Positions 24,444 through 34,100 of a stretch of 34,476 nt of DNA are shown in pieces (the first letter of the stretch is position 1; each line of letters starts with the position of its first letter). A program made the translations under genes and the position numbers. Origin of the DNA: Fibrobacter sp. (GTDB taxonomy: Bacteria; Fibrobacterota; Fibrobacteria; Fibrobacterales; Fibrobacteraceae); NCBI GenBank assembly GCA_017520105.1, contig JAFWRL010000151.1, positions 1 to 34,476 on the forward strand. The letters are read 5' to 3'. The notes below the pieces were generated by a model. The model had not been told where the DNA came from and made no database searches. It saw only the letters and a program-made list of their open reading frames with translations.

Positions 24444-25151
24444 TTACTTCTTTTTCGGTGCTGTCTTTTTCGGGGCGGTGAAGTAGTTCTTCATGAATAC
24501 GTCGAACTCTTCGTCCTCGATTTTGTGCATGGTCGCAAGTTTGTCGAAAATCCAGCAGAGCTGCTCGTCCGTTTGGATGGCGATGTAACCGTCCTTGCGG
24601 AACACTTTCAGCTTCAGGAGGCCGCTGTCCCAGCGGTTCGAAAGTCTAAAATCTTCGAGCAGACGGGAGTGTTCCTTGCAGATGGCGAGTTTGTCTGCGA
24701 ATGAGTAGATGGGGGCGTATTCATTCGGGTTGCAAAGGTGGAGAAGACCGTTGCGGGCGTTGGCTGGGTTCTTGGCGAACTTCTTGGAGGCGAAGTCTTC
24801 AAGTTGGAGCTTGATGTCCGAAACAGTCTTGCCGCGTGTGGCTGCCGGAAGTGTCGAAAACTGGTTCAGAATCCCTTGCAAAAAGCTCATATCCCATTTT
24901 TTGGAAGATGTGCCTGTGCCGGCTTTCCAAAGTCCGGCATTCGCTTTGGTGGTATTGGCCAGTTCATAAAGCTTGACGACTTGCGGCGCAAATTCGGCAT
25001 TTTCGTTGTTCGGTGCCGGGGGGATTGCTTCGACTGTCTCTCCGAGGAAATTTTCTGCAATGTACTGATCGAAGGCGTCGTAGATTGCTTCTTTGCCCGG
25101 AACTTTGAAACGGGGGGCGCCATTGGATTTGAGTTCTTTAATTGTTGCCAT
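24444..25151 (-). CDS. Protein of unknown function downstream of recD
   Basis: A 235-residue soluble protein with no family I can name with confidence. It has no signal peptide or membrane segment and ends in a Lys/Pro-rich tail (TAPKKTAPKKK). The stretch NARNGLLHLCNPNEYAPIYSFADKLAIC resembles, loosely, a motif found near the start of McrB-type restriction ATPases and related nuclease-associated domains, where it precedes a DNA-handling domain; this is a weak impression. It follows recD by 71 bases, has an AAGGGAG site and its own promoter, so it may be functionally independent of recCBD. Confidence 0.75.
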   Translation of the reverse strand: MATIKELKSNGAPRFKVPGKEAIYDAFDQYIAENFLGETVEAIPPAPNNENAEFAPQVVKLYELANTTKANAGLWKAGTGTSSKKWDMSFLQGILNQFSTLPAATRGKTVSDIKLQLEDFASKKFAKNPANARNGLLHLCNPNEYAPIYSFADKLAICKEHSRLLEDFRLSNRWDSGLLKLKVFRKDGYIAIQTDEQLCWIFDKLATMHKIEDEEFDVFMKNYFTAPKKTAPKKK

Positions 25152-25181
25152 ATTTCTCCCTTTATCTTTTTCTCATTTAAA

Positions 25182-25210
25182 TATATACAGAAAAGAGGCT
25201 TTGGGAACAA
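25182..25210 (-). promoter_or_regulatory. Promoter of the 235-residue gene
   Basis: On the - strand, -35 TTGTTC (25205-25210), 17-base spacer and -10 TATATA (25182-25187). It lies entirely in the gap after the recD stop. Confidence 0.6.
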
Positions 25211-25222
25211 TGAAGTTGAAAA

Positions 25223-27361
25223 CTATAGCGAAATTCCCGTATCTCGTTCGCTAACGGTAGTGACCGCGGCTTTAAAAGTCTCGTCGTTTGCGATAATGGT
25301 GACGCTTTTCTTGGCGCGGGTGACTCCCGTGTAGAGAATTTGGTTTGTGAGGAGCGGGTGCCCGATTTTTGTCGGCAGGAACATGGTGACGTGATTGTAT
25401 TCGGACCCTTGCGATTTGTGGATGGTGATGGCAAATGCGGTCGTGATGGCGTCTTCGGGGAGTACCGAAAGCGGATAAAAGATGAAATCGTCGCGACGCT
25501 GGGTCCCTTCATCGTTAATGCGGGAGGGCGTTTTTTTCAGCATGATGTAAGGGGTGTTCCCGTCGAAAATGACGATTCCCGTGTCGCCGTTGTAGAGCTT
25601 GAACATTTCCTGGTTCTTCGTGATGATGAGAAGTTGTCCTGGAAAATAGCCGGTATCGCTCCATTCTACTGTTTCGCCTTGATTTTTTTGGTGTGCCCTC
25701 CACAGACTCTTGATTTTGCTGCAGACTTTCTTGTTGATGTTCTCGATTCCCCGGAGGCCACGGCGTTCGGCGCAAAGGATTCGCTTGGTCAATGATAGCT
25801 GCCAAATTTCATTTCTGCGGGCTGTTTCGCAGTGGTCGGGGTCATCCGCTTCGGTGCCGGTGCGCTCTGGGTGGATGTCATCGGCGAGTTCAGGTAGCTT
25901 GGCGAAGTCGCGGGCCCATTCCGCGATGAATGAATCAATACGCTTGTCTTCTTCTTTTTTGGAGAGGGTCGCATTGTCTGTTTCGAGTCGCCTGAAAAAG
26001 ACTTGGTCTTTGAATTTTGTTGTGTCGGGGATTGGGGAAATGTTTCCGTCGGGTTTGTTGGCAAATGCATCGGAACCTGTAAACTTGTGCGGAATAAAGT
26101 TCGCGCTGTCCTTGGTTTCGGCAACGAGCTTGATTTCGCCTGCAAGCTTGCCGATATTCGATTTGTCGTCAAAGCGGTTGGACTCGTTCAACTTGACGGA
26201 AAAATCTGTGCCGGATTTGACTTTGAGGATTTCGCCAAGGACTGCGCCTGATTCGACGGAGGGTAGCTGGAACGGGTCGCCGAGAATGAAAAGCCGGGCG
26301 CCTTCCGGGATAGCTTCCAAAAGGGCTGCGAACATTTCGATATCGATCATACTCGCTTCGTCAATGACGAAAATGGATTTTTGCGGGAATTGTTCGTCCC
26401 GGTTGAACGTGAATCCGCCTCTGCTTTTGGAGAATCGCAACAATCGGTGGATGGTACTGCTTTCAAGTTCGTTCAGCTTGCGGAATATGCGTTCATTATT
26501 GCCCGTCTTCTTTTCGTCGCGGATACGCGATAGGCCGTCGATGAGGCTTTCGCGCATGCGGTCGGCAGCCTTGCCGCTCGGGGCCGCAAGGTAAATGTTC
26601 CAATCCAGCATTTCGCTATGGCTTTCAAGTAAATTCCACAGGATGTAAAGGACGACGGTTGTCTTGCCGGTGCCTGGGCCGCCGGTGATGACGAGGTTTT
26701 CTGTTTGCCCGCGGATGATGGCTTCGGCTTGGCGATTCTTGATGGTGAACGGGCATCCGTTTGCGAAAGGCTTGCAGATGCTGGCGATTTTGTTTATACA
26801 ATTCGCGATTTCGTCACCTGCGGGCTTGCGACCGTTTTTGAATAATTTTTTCGCTGATTTTTCGATAATGCATTTGGCATCGAAATGCTTGGTAAAGTAA
26901 AGGTGCTTTCCGTTTGGGCGCTTGGCAAGGACGAATGGTTTTCCGAATTCGTCTTCTACCGAAGTCACGTCCGAATCGCGGGTTTCCATGATGGCCGAAA
27001 AATCGTCCGTTAAAATATCCTGAATACCGTCGCTGATGATTTCGTCAAAGTCGCTTGCGGTGGCAAAATTGCTTTCGCTCATTTCTTCATCGGTACTGCT
27101 GATTCGGAGCGTGACAAGACCGTTCCATTTTTTTGCCCACATGGCGGTGAACTGTACCGCGTCTAGCGATATACGTGTATTGCCGTCATCGAAGAGCGAC
27201 AAGCAGAGTGCCAGGAATTTTTTCGTCTGGAGCGGAATATCTTTCTTGATTTCAAACAACAGATTCAATAAATATCTGTTGAGCGGATTCAGCCCACGCA
27301 TTTCAATGAGAGCGTCAATGAATTCATCCAAAGATTCGGTAGCCAATATTTTTTTATCCAT
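25223..27361 (-). CDS. recD: Exodeoxyribonuclease V alpha subunit RecD
   Basis: 5'-3' helicase subunit of the RecBCD repair nuclease, 712 residues. Walker A GGPGTGKTT starts at residue 227, Walker B is FVIDEASMID, and the superfamily 1 motifs FILGDPFQLPSVE and TIHKSQGSEY follow, with TGVTRAKK near the end. The N-terminal region (about 1-200) corresponds to the RecB-contacting domain. The start overlaps the recB end by 8 bases, with a GGAGG site inside recB. An inserted segment at about 425-545 is rich in Asp, Glu and Lys and is weakly conserved for the family. Confidence 0.92.
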   Translation of the reverse strand: MDKKILATESLDEFIDALIEMRGLNPLNRYLLNLLFEIKKDIPLQTKKFLALCLSLFDDGNTRISLDAVQFTAMWAKKWNGLVTLRISSTDEEMSESNFATASDFDEIISDGIQDILTDDFSAIMETRDSDVTSVEDEFGKPFVLAKRPNGKHLYFTKHFDAKCIIEKSAKKLFKNGRKPAGDEIANCINKIASICKPFANGCPFTIKNRQAEAIIRGQTENLVITGGPGTGKTTVVLYILWNLLESHSEMLDWNIYLAAPSGKAADRMRESLIDGLSRIRDEKKTGNNERIFRKLNELESSTIHRLLRFSKSRGGFTFNRDEQFPQKSIFVIDEASMIDIEMFAALLEAIPEGARLFILGDPFQLPSVESGAVLGEILKVKSGTDFSVKLNESNRFDDKSNIGKLAGEIKLVAETKDSANFIPHKFTGSDAFANKPDGNISPIPDTTKFKDQVFFRRLETDNATLSKKEEDKRIDSFIAEWARDFAKLPELADDIHPERTGTEADDPDHCETARRNEIWQLSLTKRILCAERRGLRGIENINKKVCSKIKSLWRAHQKNQGETVEWSDTGYFPGQLLIITKNQEMFKLYNGDTGIVIFDGNTPYIMLKKTPSRINDEGTQRRDDFIFYPLSVLPEDAITTAFAITIHKSQGSEYNHVTMFLPTKIGHPLLTNQILYTGVTRAKKSVTIIANDETFKAAVTTVSERDTGISL

Positions 27362-30300
27362 TTTGGTTTTCCTCCTTTTTGCTGGAGGGCATCGTCATGA
27401 GCTTCTTTATTTTCTGGTAGGCGCTTTCGAGGTCTGCAAAACTATTCCAAGTTTGTGCGTAAATACCCTTGGATGTACCTGCTTCAGTTCCGCGAATGAA
27501 TGCGTAATAGATTCCACCGAAGTGACGCTCGAAAATTTCGGATTCGTTCAGGTTTTCTGCGGTTCCTTCGCCATAGAACTGCATGAGCCATTGCACTAGG
27601 CAATAACTGTAAAGGACTCGCTGTATGGAATAATCGTTATCAACTTTATCTTTAATGGCTTCGGGCGTGTAGGTGTTGTTTTCGAGCATGTCCGATTTCC
27701 AGTCGAGAATCGAATAGCGCTTTTGGCCATTTACGGTACGGACGAACATCAAGTCGATAAAGCCCTTGCAGAACCGTTTGAGAATGTCGTTATTTGTGCT
27801 GCATGTGCTGGTGTTTTCGTTTGACTCGACTGTCGTATTTATTTCATCGCTTGCGTTCAGGTTGAACTGTACTTCGGGCTTGTGGTCGCTTAGCGGAATA
27901 TCGACGAGTGCAAATGTCCGTGGTGTTCTTGCATTGGATTGCGACGCGTTTTCGAAAGAAGAACCTGCAATTTCCGGCAGTCTCGCATTCAGCGTGTTCC
28001 AGACGTAGTGCGTGGCAATCGTCGTCCATGCGTCTTTATGATTCCAGATGGGGAGCGATTCGCGCTTGAATTCTTCTTCGATGACGTTCTTGGTCTGCGA
28101 ATCGGCAAGGGCGCCATCGAGCGTTTTGAGCTCCATGCCGAACTGATGGAACTTTGTTCGTTCGAAAATGCGGTGGAGCGCGTTACCAGCATGTGAACCG
28201 CGCGGGAAACGATTTGCGGTCTCGTTGAGGTGGGTTTGGTAATCTAGCGAACTGTCCATGGCGACAGAACAATCGACTGCCGCTGTATCGATGTCGCGAA
28301 TGAGAACTGTCGGCGTACGTGCTGTTGCAAAATCGCTGCCATCAGGGTTAAGCCTGTCTCCATCATCTGAATCGACAAGAGAATCGGCCTTGCCGGAGAG
28401 GGAACTATAAGAATATTGCATGATGCTTGCATCGGCAAGTTTTTGCTGCAAACCGGCCATGGCGTTTTTTTGCAGGATGATTTTGTCCTTAATCTCGTCT
28501 GCAGTCATTACGTTGCCGATTCCCGAGAGCGCGTTGAGCGGCTTTAGAATATCCGTGCGAACTTTTTTGCTCAATTGTTTTGGATTCCATTCATTGCTAG
28601 TCGGTAACATTGTCGTAAATGGACATTTAGAAATGACTAAATTACGGATGGAACTTTCGAGGAACTGGAATTCTTTTTTGACGCCTTTGGTACTTTTCCA
28701 TTTCGCGTAGCGGGGCAAAATTAAAATGGATGAAGCTCGTGTAAAATCGACATAAAAAAGCCGCTTCCATTCTTCGAGTTCTTCGCGCTCGCGTGCGGAT
28801 TTGGCGTAGTCACTGAATCCAAGCCGCAACCCGTCGTTTTCGTGATAGAAATATGGACCCGTTATGTGCGGATTTTTGCCTGCGAGTCCGGCAACAGAAA
28901 TCACGACCGGAAATTCGAGACCTTTAGAGGCGTGAATCGTCATGACTTGAACGGCGTCATAATCCGTGCTTTTTTCGACAAGGTTGCCGTCTTCGTCATC
29001 GGCACTTTCGTTGTAGCGGGCGAGGGCTTCCAAATGTCGAACAAGGTCTTCGATGGAACAGTTGTGATTGTAGAGGTATTCTATACAGTAATTGCCGATT
29101 TGACGGAGCTTTGCCAAGTTTTGCAATTTGGAAATTTCCATCAACCGTTCTTCGATTTGCGTATCGCTGTAAATGCGTTCGAGCATTTCGGCATAGCGGC
29201 GCTTTTGGGCGAGGTCACGCCAGGTATTCAGTTTTTGCCGTTCAGGATTGTTTGGGTCGTCAAACGATTCGCTTTCGACGTAGTGAATGTCTTGACGAGC
29301 CGTTCTGAAAAAGTTCGTGATAAGGGCTTCGCTTAAAAGTCGCCTATTCCAAGCAGAATAATCAGGTGCATCAATGGCCTTGAAAATGGCAATCCATTCG
29401 GCACATTCGCGGCTGCTGAAAAGGTTGCTGTCTTTGTAGCGGCTGAACGGAACACCAGCGGAACGTATGGCATCTTCGATGAATTCCATTTCGCTCCGGC
29501 TACGGGCGAGTATGGCGAAATCCTTAAATGTGACATTCCTGTATTGCGTACAATCTTTTTTATCGAATACCTGTAAAACTGTTTTTTGGTTATCGACAAA
29601 GGAACTCCATTCTACGATTTTTTTGACAGCGGTCCGCGCAAAATCGACTTCGGATACATCTTCTTGGCTAATCCAAATTGGGGCGACTTCTTTGCCGTTG
29701 ATTTTAGGGGGGACCTTGACTAGCTTTGGATTTTGCGGGGGGAGAGAATTTTCGAAATCGATGAGGGAAGGGACGTTTTCGTTGGGGGTGAAAAAGTCCC
29801 CTTTGAAAAGTTCATTGCAACCTTCGATAAGCCCTGTAGTAGAACGGAAATTTATCTGTAATGATACGCCGTTGCTTATTTCGCGAATCGCTTTCTGATA
29901 GACATTTACATCGGCACCTTGGAAACTGTAAATGGATTGTTTTGGGTCTCCCACGACAAAAATTTTATCGAAGACATTGCTGAAAATATCCCATTGCAAC
30001 TGGTTGGTGTCTTGAAATTCATCGATGATGGCGTAAGTGTATTGTGCGCGGAGCCTGTTCTTGAGCGAAGAGTCTTCACTGTTTTTACCAAGGACTGCCT
30101 GATGCACCGAGAGAATCATGTCGTTGAATGACTGGCACTTCATTTCGATTTTCTTGTTCTGCCAATCTTCAAAAATGATAGGCGCCTGCATCACTAAAAA
30201 TTCGTTGAGCAGGATTTTGTTAATCGATCCTAGTAAATCCTTCAATGTCTTGAAAGCCATGAACGCATCGTAAACATCAGATGCCCAGTTGATTTGAATG

Positions 30301-31142
30301 TATTCGCTGTCTTTGAAGGATACTCCTGAAAAAAGGGCTTTGCCTTTTTCCCATTTTTTAAGGGAGTTTAAAAAATCCTCGATTGAATTTTTCGATTTTT
30401 CTGCAAATTTCTCGTATGGATTATCTTGGAGGATTGAATACGCCTTGTTAAATGCGGGAATGGCGAGAATGTCTTCGAATGTGTTTGCTCCTGCCAAAGC
30501 GAATTTGTCACTTCTTTCCAAAAGTATTCCGCAAATATCGATTGCTTCGGACATGTCGAGCGGAATAATCTCATGGTCGCCTTCCCGGCCCTTATATGAA
30601 TTGGTGATGCTGACGAGTCCGTCGATGACTTTATTTGCGATGGATTTTGCGGATTCGTTTTTGAGCAAGAATTGAAAATACGAATCTTCACTCCACTTGT
30701 CGCGAATGTATTGCTCGATTAAATCTCTGACTTTTGAATCGTCTATCATCGACATGTCGAAAGGCCTGCCTGCATCGTAAGCGTATTCCTTTAGCGCCTT
30801 TTGGCAGAACGAGTGGATGGTGAATATGGCCGCGTTATCGACATCCTGATACGCTTTGGAAAACAGTGCCAGCGTAGTTTCGTCGAGTTCCTTTTCTGTG
30901 TCATCGGTCTTGTCGATTTTTTTGCAGTCGAGGACTTCACCGATTTTTTTGCGGATACGGTCTTTCAGTTCGCCCGCCGCTTTCTCGGTGTAGGTGACGA
31001 TGAGAATCTTTTTGAGAGGCGTTCCGAGGCTAATGAGCTTTGCGACCATCAGTTGGATGGTGTAGGTCTTGCCGGTGCCTGCCGAGGCTTCAATGAAAAG
31101 GCTTCTGGATGGGTCAAAATTACGAAGACTAAAGTTTTCCAT
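27354..31142 (-). CDS. recB: Exodeoxyribonuclease V beta subunit RecB
   Basis: 3'-5' helicase and nuclease subunit, 1262 residues. Walker A EASAGTGKT is at residues 18-26, then YTEKAAGELKDRIR, IIDEFQDTNQLQWDIF, VGDPKQSIYSFQGADV, NFRSTTGLIEGCNELF and the motif VMTIHASKGLEFPVV. The C-terminal nuclease domain has ILDWKSDML and the QRVLYSYCLVQWL motif of the RecB nuclease family. A longer reading from 31256 overlaps recC by more than 100 bases; the ATG at 31142 begins directly before the helicase motif, 2 bases after the recC stop, with a GGAAGG site, so it is chosen. Confidence 0.93.
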   Translation of the reverse strand: MENFSLRNFDPSRSLFIEASAGTGKTYTIQLMVAKLISLGTPLKKILIVTYTEKAAGELKDRIRKKIGEVLDCKKIDKTDDTEKELDETTLALFSKAYQDVDNAAIFTIHSFCQKALKEYAYDAGRPFDMSMIDDSKVRDLIEQYIRDKWSEDSYFQFLLKNESAKSIANKVIDGLVSITNSYKGREGDHEIIPLDMSEAIDICGILLERSDKFALAGANTFEDILAIPAFNKAYSILQDNPYEKFAEKSKNSIEDFLNSLKKWEKGKALFSGVSFKDSEYIQINWASDVYDAFMAFKTLKDLLGSINKILLNEFLVMQAPIIFEDWQNKKIEMKCQSFNDMILSVHQAVLGKNSEDSSLKNRLRAQYTYAIIDEFQDTNQLQWDIFSNVFDKIFVVGDPKQSIYSFQGADVNVYQKAIREISNGVSLQINFRSTTGLIEGCNELFKGDFFTPNENVPSLIDFENSLPPQNPKLVKVPPKINGKEVAPIWISQEDVSEVDFARTAVKKIVEWSSFVDNQKTVLQVFDKKDCTQYRNVTFKDFAILARSRSEMEFIEDAIRSAGVPFSRYKDSNLFSSRECAEWIAIFKAIDAPDYSAWNRRLLSEALITNFFRTARQDIHYVESESFDDPNNPERQKLNTWRDLAQKRRYAEMLERIYSDTQIEERLMEISKLQNLAKLRQIGNYCIEYLYNHNCSIEDLVRHLEALARYNESADDEDGNLVEKSTDYDAVQVMTIHASKGLEFPVVISVAGLAGKNPHITGPYFYHENDGLRLGFSDYAKSAREREELEEWKRLFYVDFTRASSILILPRYAKWKSTKGVKKEFQFLESSIRNLVISKCPFTTMLPTSNEWNPKQLSKKVRTDILKPLNALSGIGNVMTADEIKDKIILQKNAMAGLQQKLADASIMQYSYSSLSGKADSLVDSDDGDRLNPDGSDFATARTPTVLIRDIDTAAVDCSVAMDSSLDYQTHLNETANRFPRGSHAGNALHRIFERTKFHQFGMELKTLDGALADSQTKNVIEEEFKRESLPIWNHKDAWTTIATHYVWNTLNARLPEIAGSSFENASQSNARTPRTFALVDIPLSDHKPEVQFNLNASDEINTTVESNENTSTCSTNNDILKRFCKGFIDLMFVRTVNGQKRYSILDWKSDMLENNTYTPEAIKDKVDNDYSIQRVLYSYCLVQWLMQFYGEGTAENLNESEIFERHFGGIYYAFIRGTEAGTSKGIYAQTWNSFADLESAYQKIKKLMTMPSSKKEENQNG

Positions 31143-31144
31143 GG

Positions 31145-34100
31145 TTAAGCCTTCCTTTTCTTTGTGACCTTGATTGTTTCGCTGGTCTTGGCCTTTGTTT
31201 GTTCGCTCATTGTCATTTGCATGAGTGATTTCATTTTTTCGGAAGCTTCTTTCCATTGATTTGCAAAATCGTTTGCATCGAATCCGACATCGGTAATTGG
31301 GTCAAAAAGGGATTTCTTGTCGAAGTATTCCCAAGGCCCTTTCAGCAACTGGTCCTTGAAGGAGCGGATATCCCTGATTTGTGTGGAGTCCAGAAGCGAT
31401 GCTGGAACTGCTTTGGAAAAAGGGCGGTTCGTTTCATCGCCAAATGCGGCGGTATAGATATCTTGCAGAAGCTCTTGGGCCTTGACGGGCGTCATGGATA
31501 CTGTTGCCGTAGTTGCTTCGCTGGAAATGTCGCTGTTGTAAATTGAAATTTGGATGGTTTGCGTTTTGTTGGCGCTTGCTCCATTAGCACGTGCTGCAAT
31601 GACGGCAAGCGATTTGACGTAAGGCGATAGAAATTTTTCTCTGGACGGGGCTTTGGTCGAAGAGGACACGGCGACCATGTGGGTAATCTTTTCAAGATTA
31701 TCGCTGTCGCACCAATCGAGCGTTCCGGACAGAGTCCATTTTTCGCTGTTGTTGCGGCTGAACTGCATATCCTGAATTTTTGATTTGTAGCTCCATGAAT
31801 CTTTGATTTGATTGATAAGCGATTCACCCATTTGCGCTAAAATGGCGTTCTTGCTGCTTTCTACTTCGGCAAGGAACTTCTTTCCGAAAATGCCGTCGGG
31901 CATGTTGCCCTTGTACAGCGATTCTCTTTTGAATTTTTCGAGTTCTTCGTCTTCATGCGAGAGCTCTGCGGCAACCATCATCTTGAGTAGCGAACTTTTT
32001 TGCAGGGCGTCAAAATGGATGGGTTCAAACAGTTCCTTTTCGGGATCGTCCGTGTCGCTTTCGGCCAGCATTTGGCTTACGCGGAACATGAATGGATCTT
32101 TCAAGAAATTGCTCAGTGTATATAACGGAATGCGCTCCGGGCATTTTATCGTGGTGTTGATACTTACGTTTTTCGGCGCTACATTTTGTGGGCTCACATG
32201 GGCAAAGCCGTCTTGCATCATGTTGAGGAAAGCTCGTTTGCTACGGAGACTCTTTTGCGTGTAGAGCTCGTCGAAATCGCGGGTCTCGTCCAAGGAAATC
32301 TTTCTTTCGGGCCATACCTCGGCTTGGCTGATGGTCTCATTTCCGCAATTGCTTTGGATGGAATTGACGAGAAATCTCCGGATGTCGTTTACGACCGAGG
32401 TCGGGTAAAGTTCTGCGTCTTTACGGATGTCTTGATTCACGTAGCTGATGTGGAAGCTTTCGCTAGTGCTCATGAGCTGGCAGAGGAAAGCGTAACGGCG
32501 TTTGGCTATGGGCGAATCGTCGCCTGGCCACGGCGTACAGAACTTGCGAAGGTCAAGTGTATTGTGTTGCTTGGCTCCGGGGAAGTTCATGGAATCGCCA
32601 CCGATGAAGAACAAGTGCTTTACCGGGATGATTCGGTTCGGAATAAAATTCATGAACGTGATGCCGTTGATGAATAGACTGCCGCAGCTGTATGCGGAAG
32701 ACTGCGCTGCTGTGAGGAGCGTTTGCTTGATAACTTTCCACGAGATGTTCTTGAGGCCTGCATCCATTTGATTGCGGAGCCCTTCAATCGCCTGTGTCAC
32801 GTTGTTGATGATGATAGATTCGCTTGCAAAATCTTCAAGCGGATTAGACATCGAAATCCATTCGTTGATGAAATCATTTAATTTGTCAATGTCCGCAACG
32901 CGGTTCCCGTGTCCGAATTCCATCCATTTTTCAAGTGAATCGATGCATTCCACGAACTTGCAAAGCGAATGCGTGTCGCTTGTTGCCATGTCGGAGTATG
33001 GCATGATGATGTTGTTCGATATTTGAAGCGGATTTTTCGTCATCTTGGCAAGGAGTAATCGCCTGACGCCATCGAGCCAGTCTTCTTTTTTGTGCTTGCG
33101 GTTGCGATAGACGTTTGTCCCTTCAATCCAGCTCTCCCATTTGCTCACGTCATCTTCGCTGATGTGGCGCGTCTGCTGCACGACGGGGTTGCGAATGAGC
33201 GAAAAAAAGTCCGGGCGTGTGATGGTGCCTTGTTCGAGAATTGCGAACAGGTTTTCCAATGCGTTCTCGGTTTGCGAGCTTCTGGCGGGCGAATCGACGA
33301 TGGCGAAAGGAATATGCAAAAATCCTTCCTTTGCATTATCGCCGGCGTATTTCTTTTTTTCGGGAGATTGGTCGAAAATCGTCTTGATGGCGGTGCGGTA
33401 ACCATCCAGGTTTGGAGAGACGACGAGAATGTCGCTTACGCGCACGCCGTTCTGCATCAACTTGCAGATGGACGTGTGTAACGCTTCGATTTCGCGAATC
33501 TTGGTGGGCGTAGCGGTAATATCTAGGCTGAAATCCTGTTGCTTGCTGTCGCTTGCAGTGTAGTCCGGCAGTATATTGCTGCGGTTTGCGATAGCATATT
33601 GGACTTTGTGCAAAAGCGTATCGTGCGGGAGTTCGCTGGCGTCGCTAATATTGTTGCTTGTCCTAAAATCAAAATCGTAGTTCACGGCTTGGCACCAGAG
33701 CTTGATGTTGTCGCGTCCGGACCGTCCCCAGTTGCAAAGCAGTGTGTTTTCGGCTAGCGCCTCTTCTGCCGTATATTCAGCGATGTCGTCTATATCGTTT
33801 TCCGCATTGTCGTTTCCGATATTGACGGACATCTTTTCGCGAACCTTTTCGATGCTTCCGCTGTTGTCGTGCCACTGTCCGTCGCGCGATACCCAACTTC
33901 TGTGGATTGTCGCATTTTGGGCGTGCATTGCCGATGTGTCTTCCCAAAATTCCATACACGGATTCTGGATGTAAGCGTGGACATCGTGCGTCTCGGCGTA
34001 CTTTTGCAAGATGACGCGATAGAATTGCCCCATGCCGCCAAGCCCGAAAATAAAGAGCGGCGTGTTGCCGATGCGTTCTGTGTGGAAGTGTACGTTCCCT

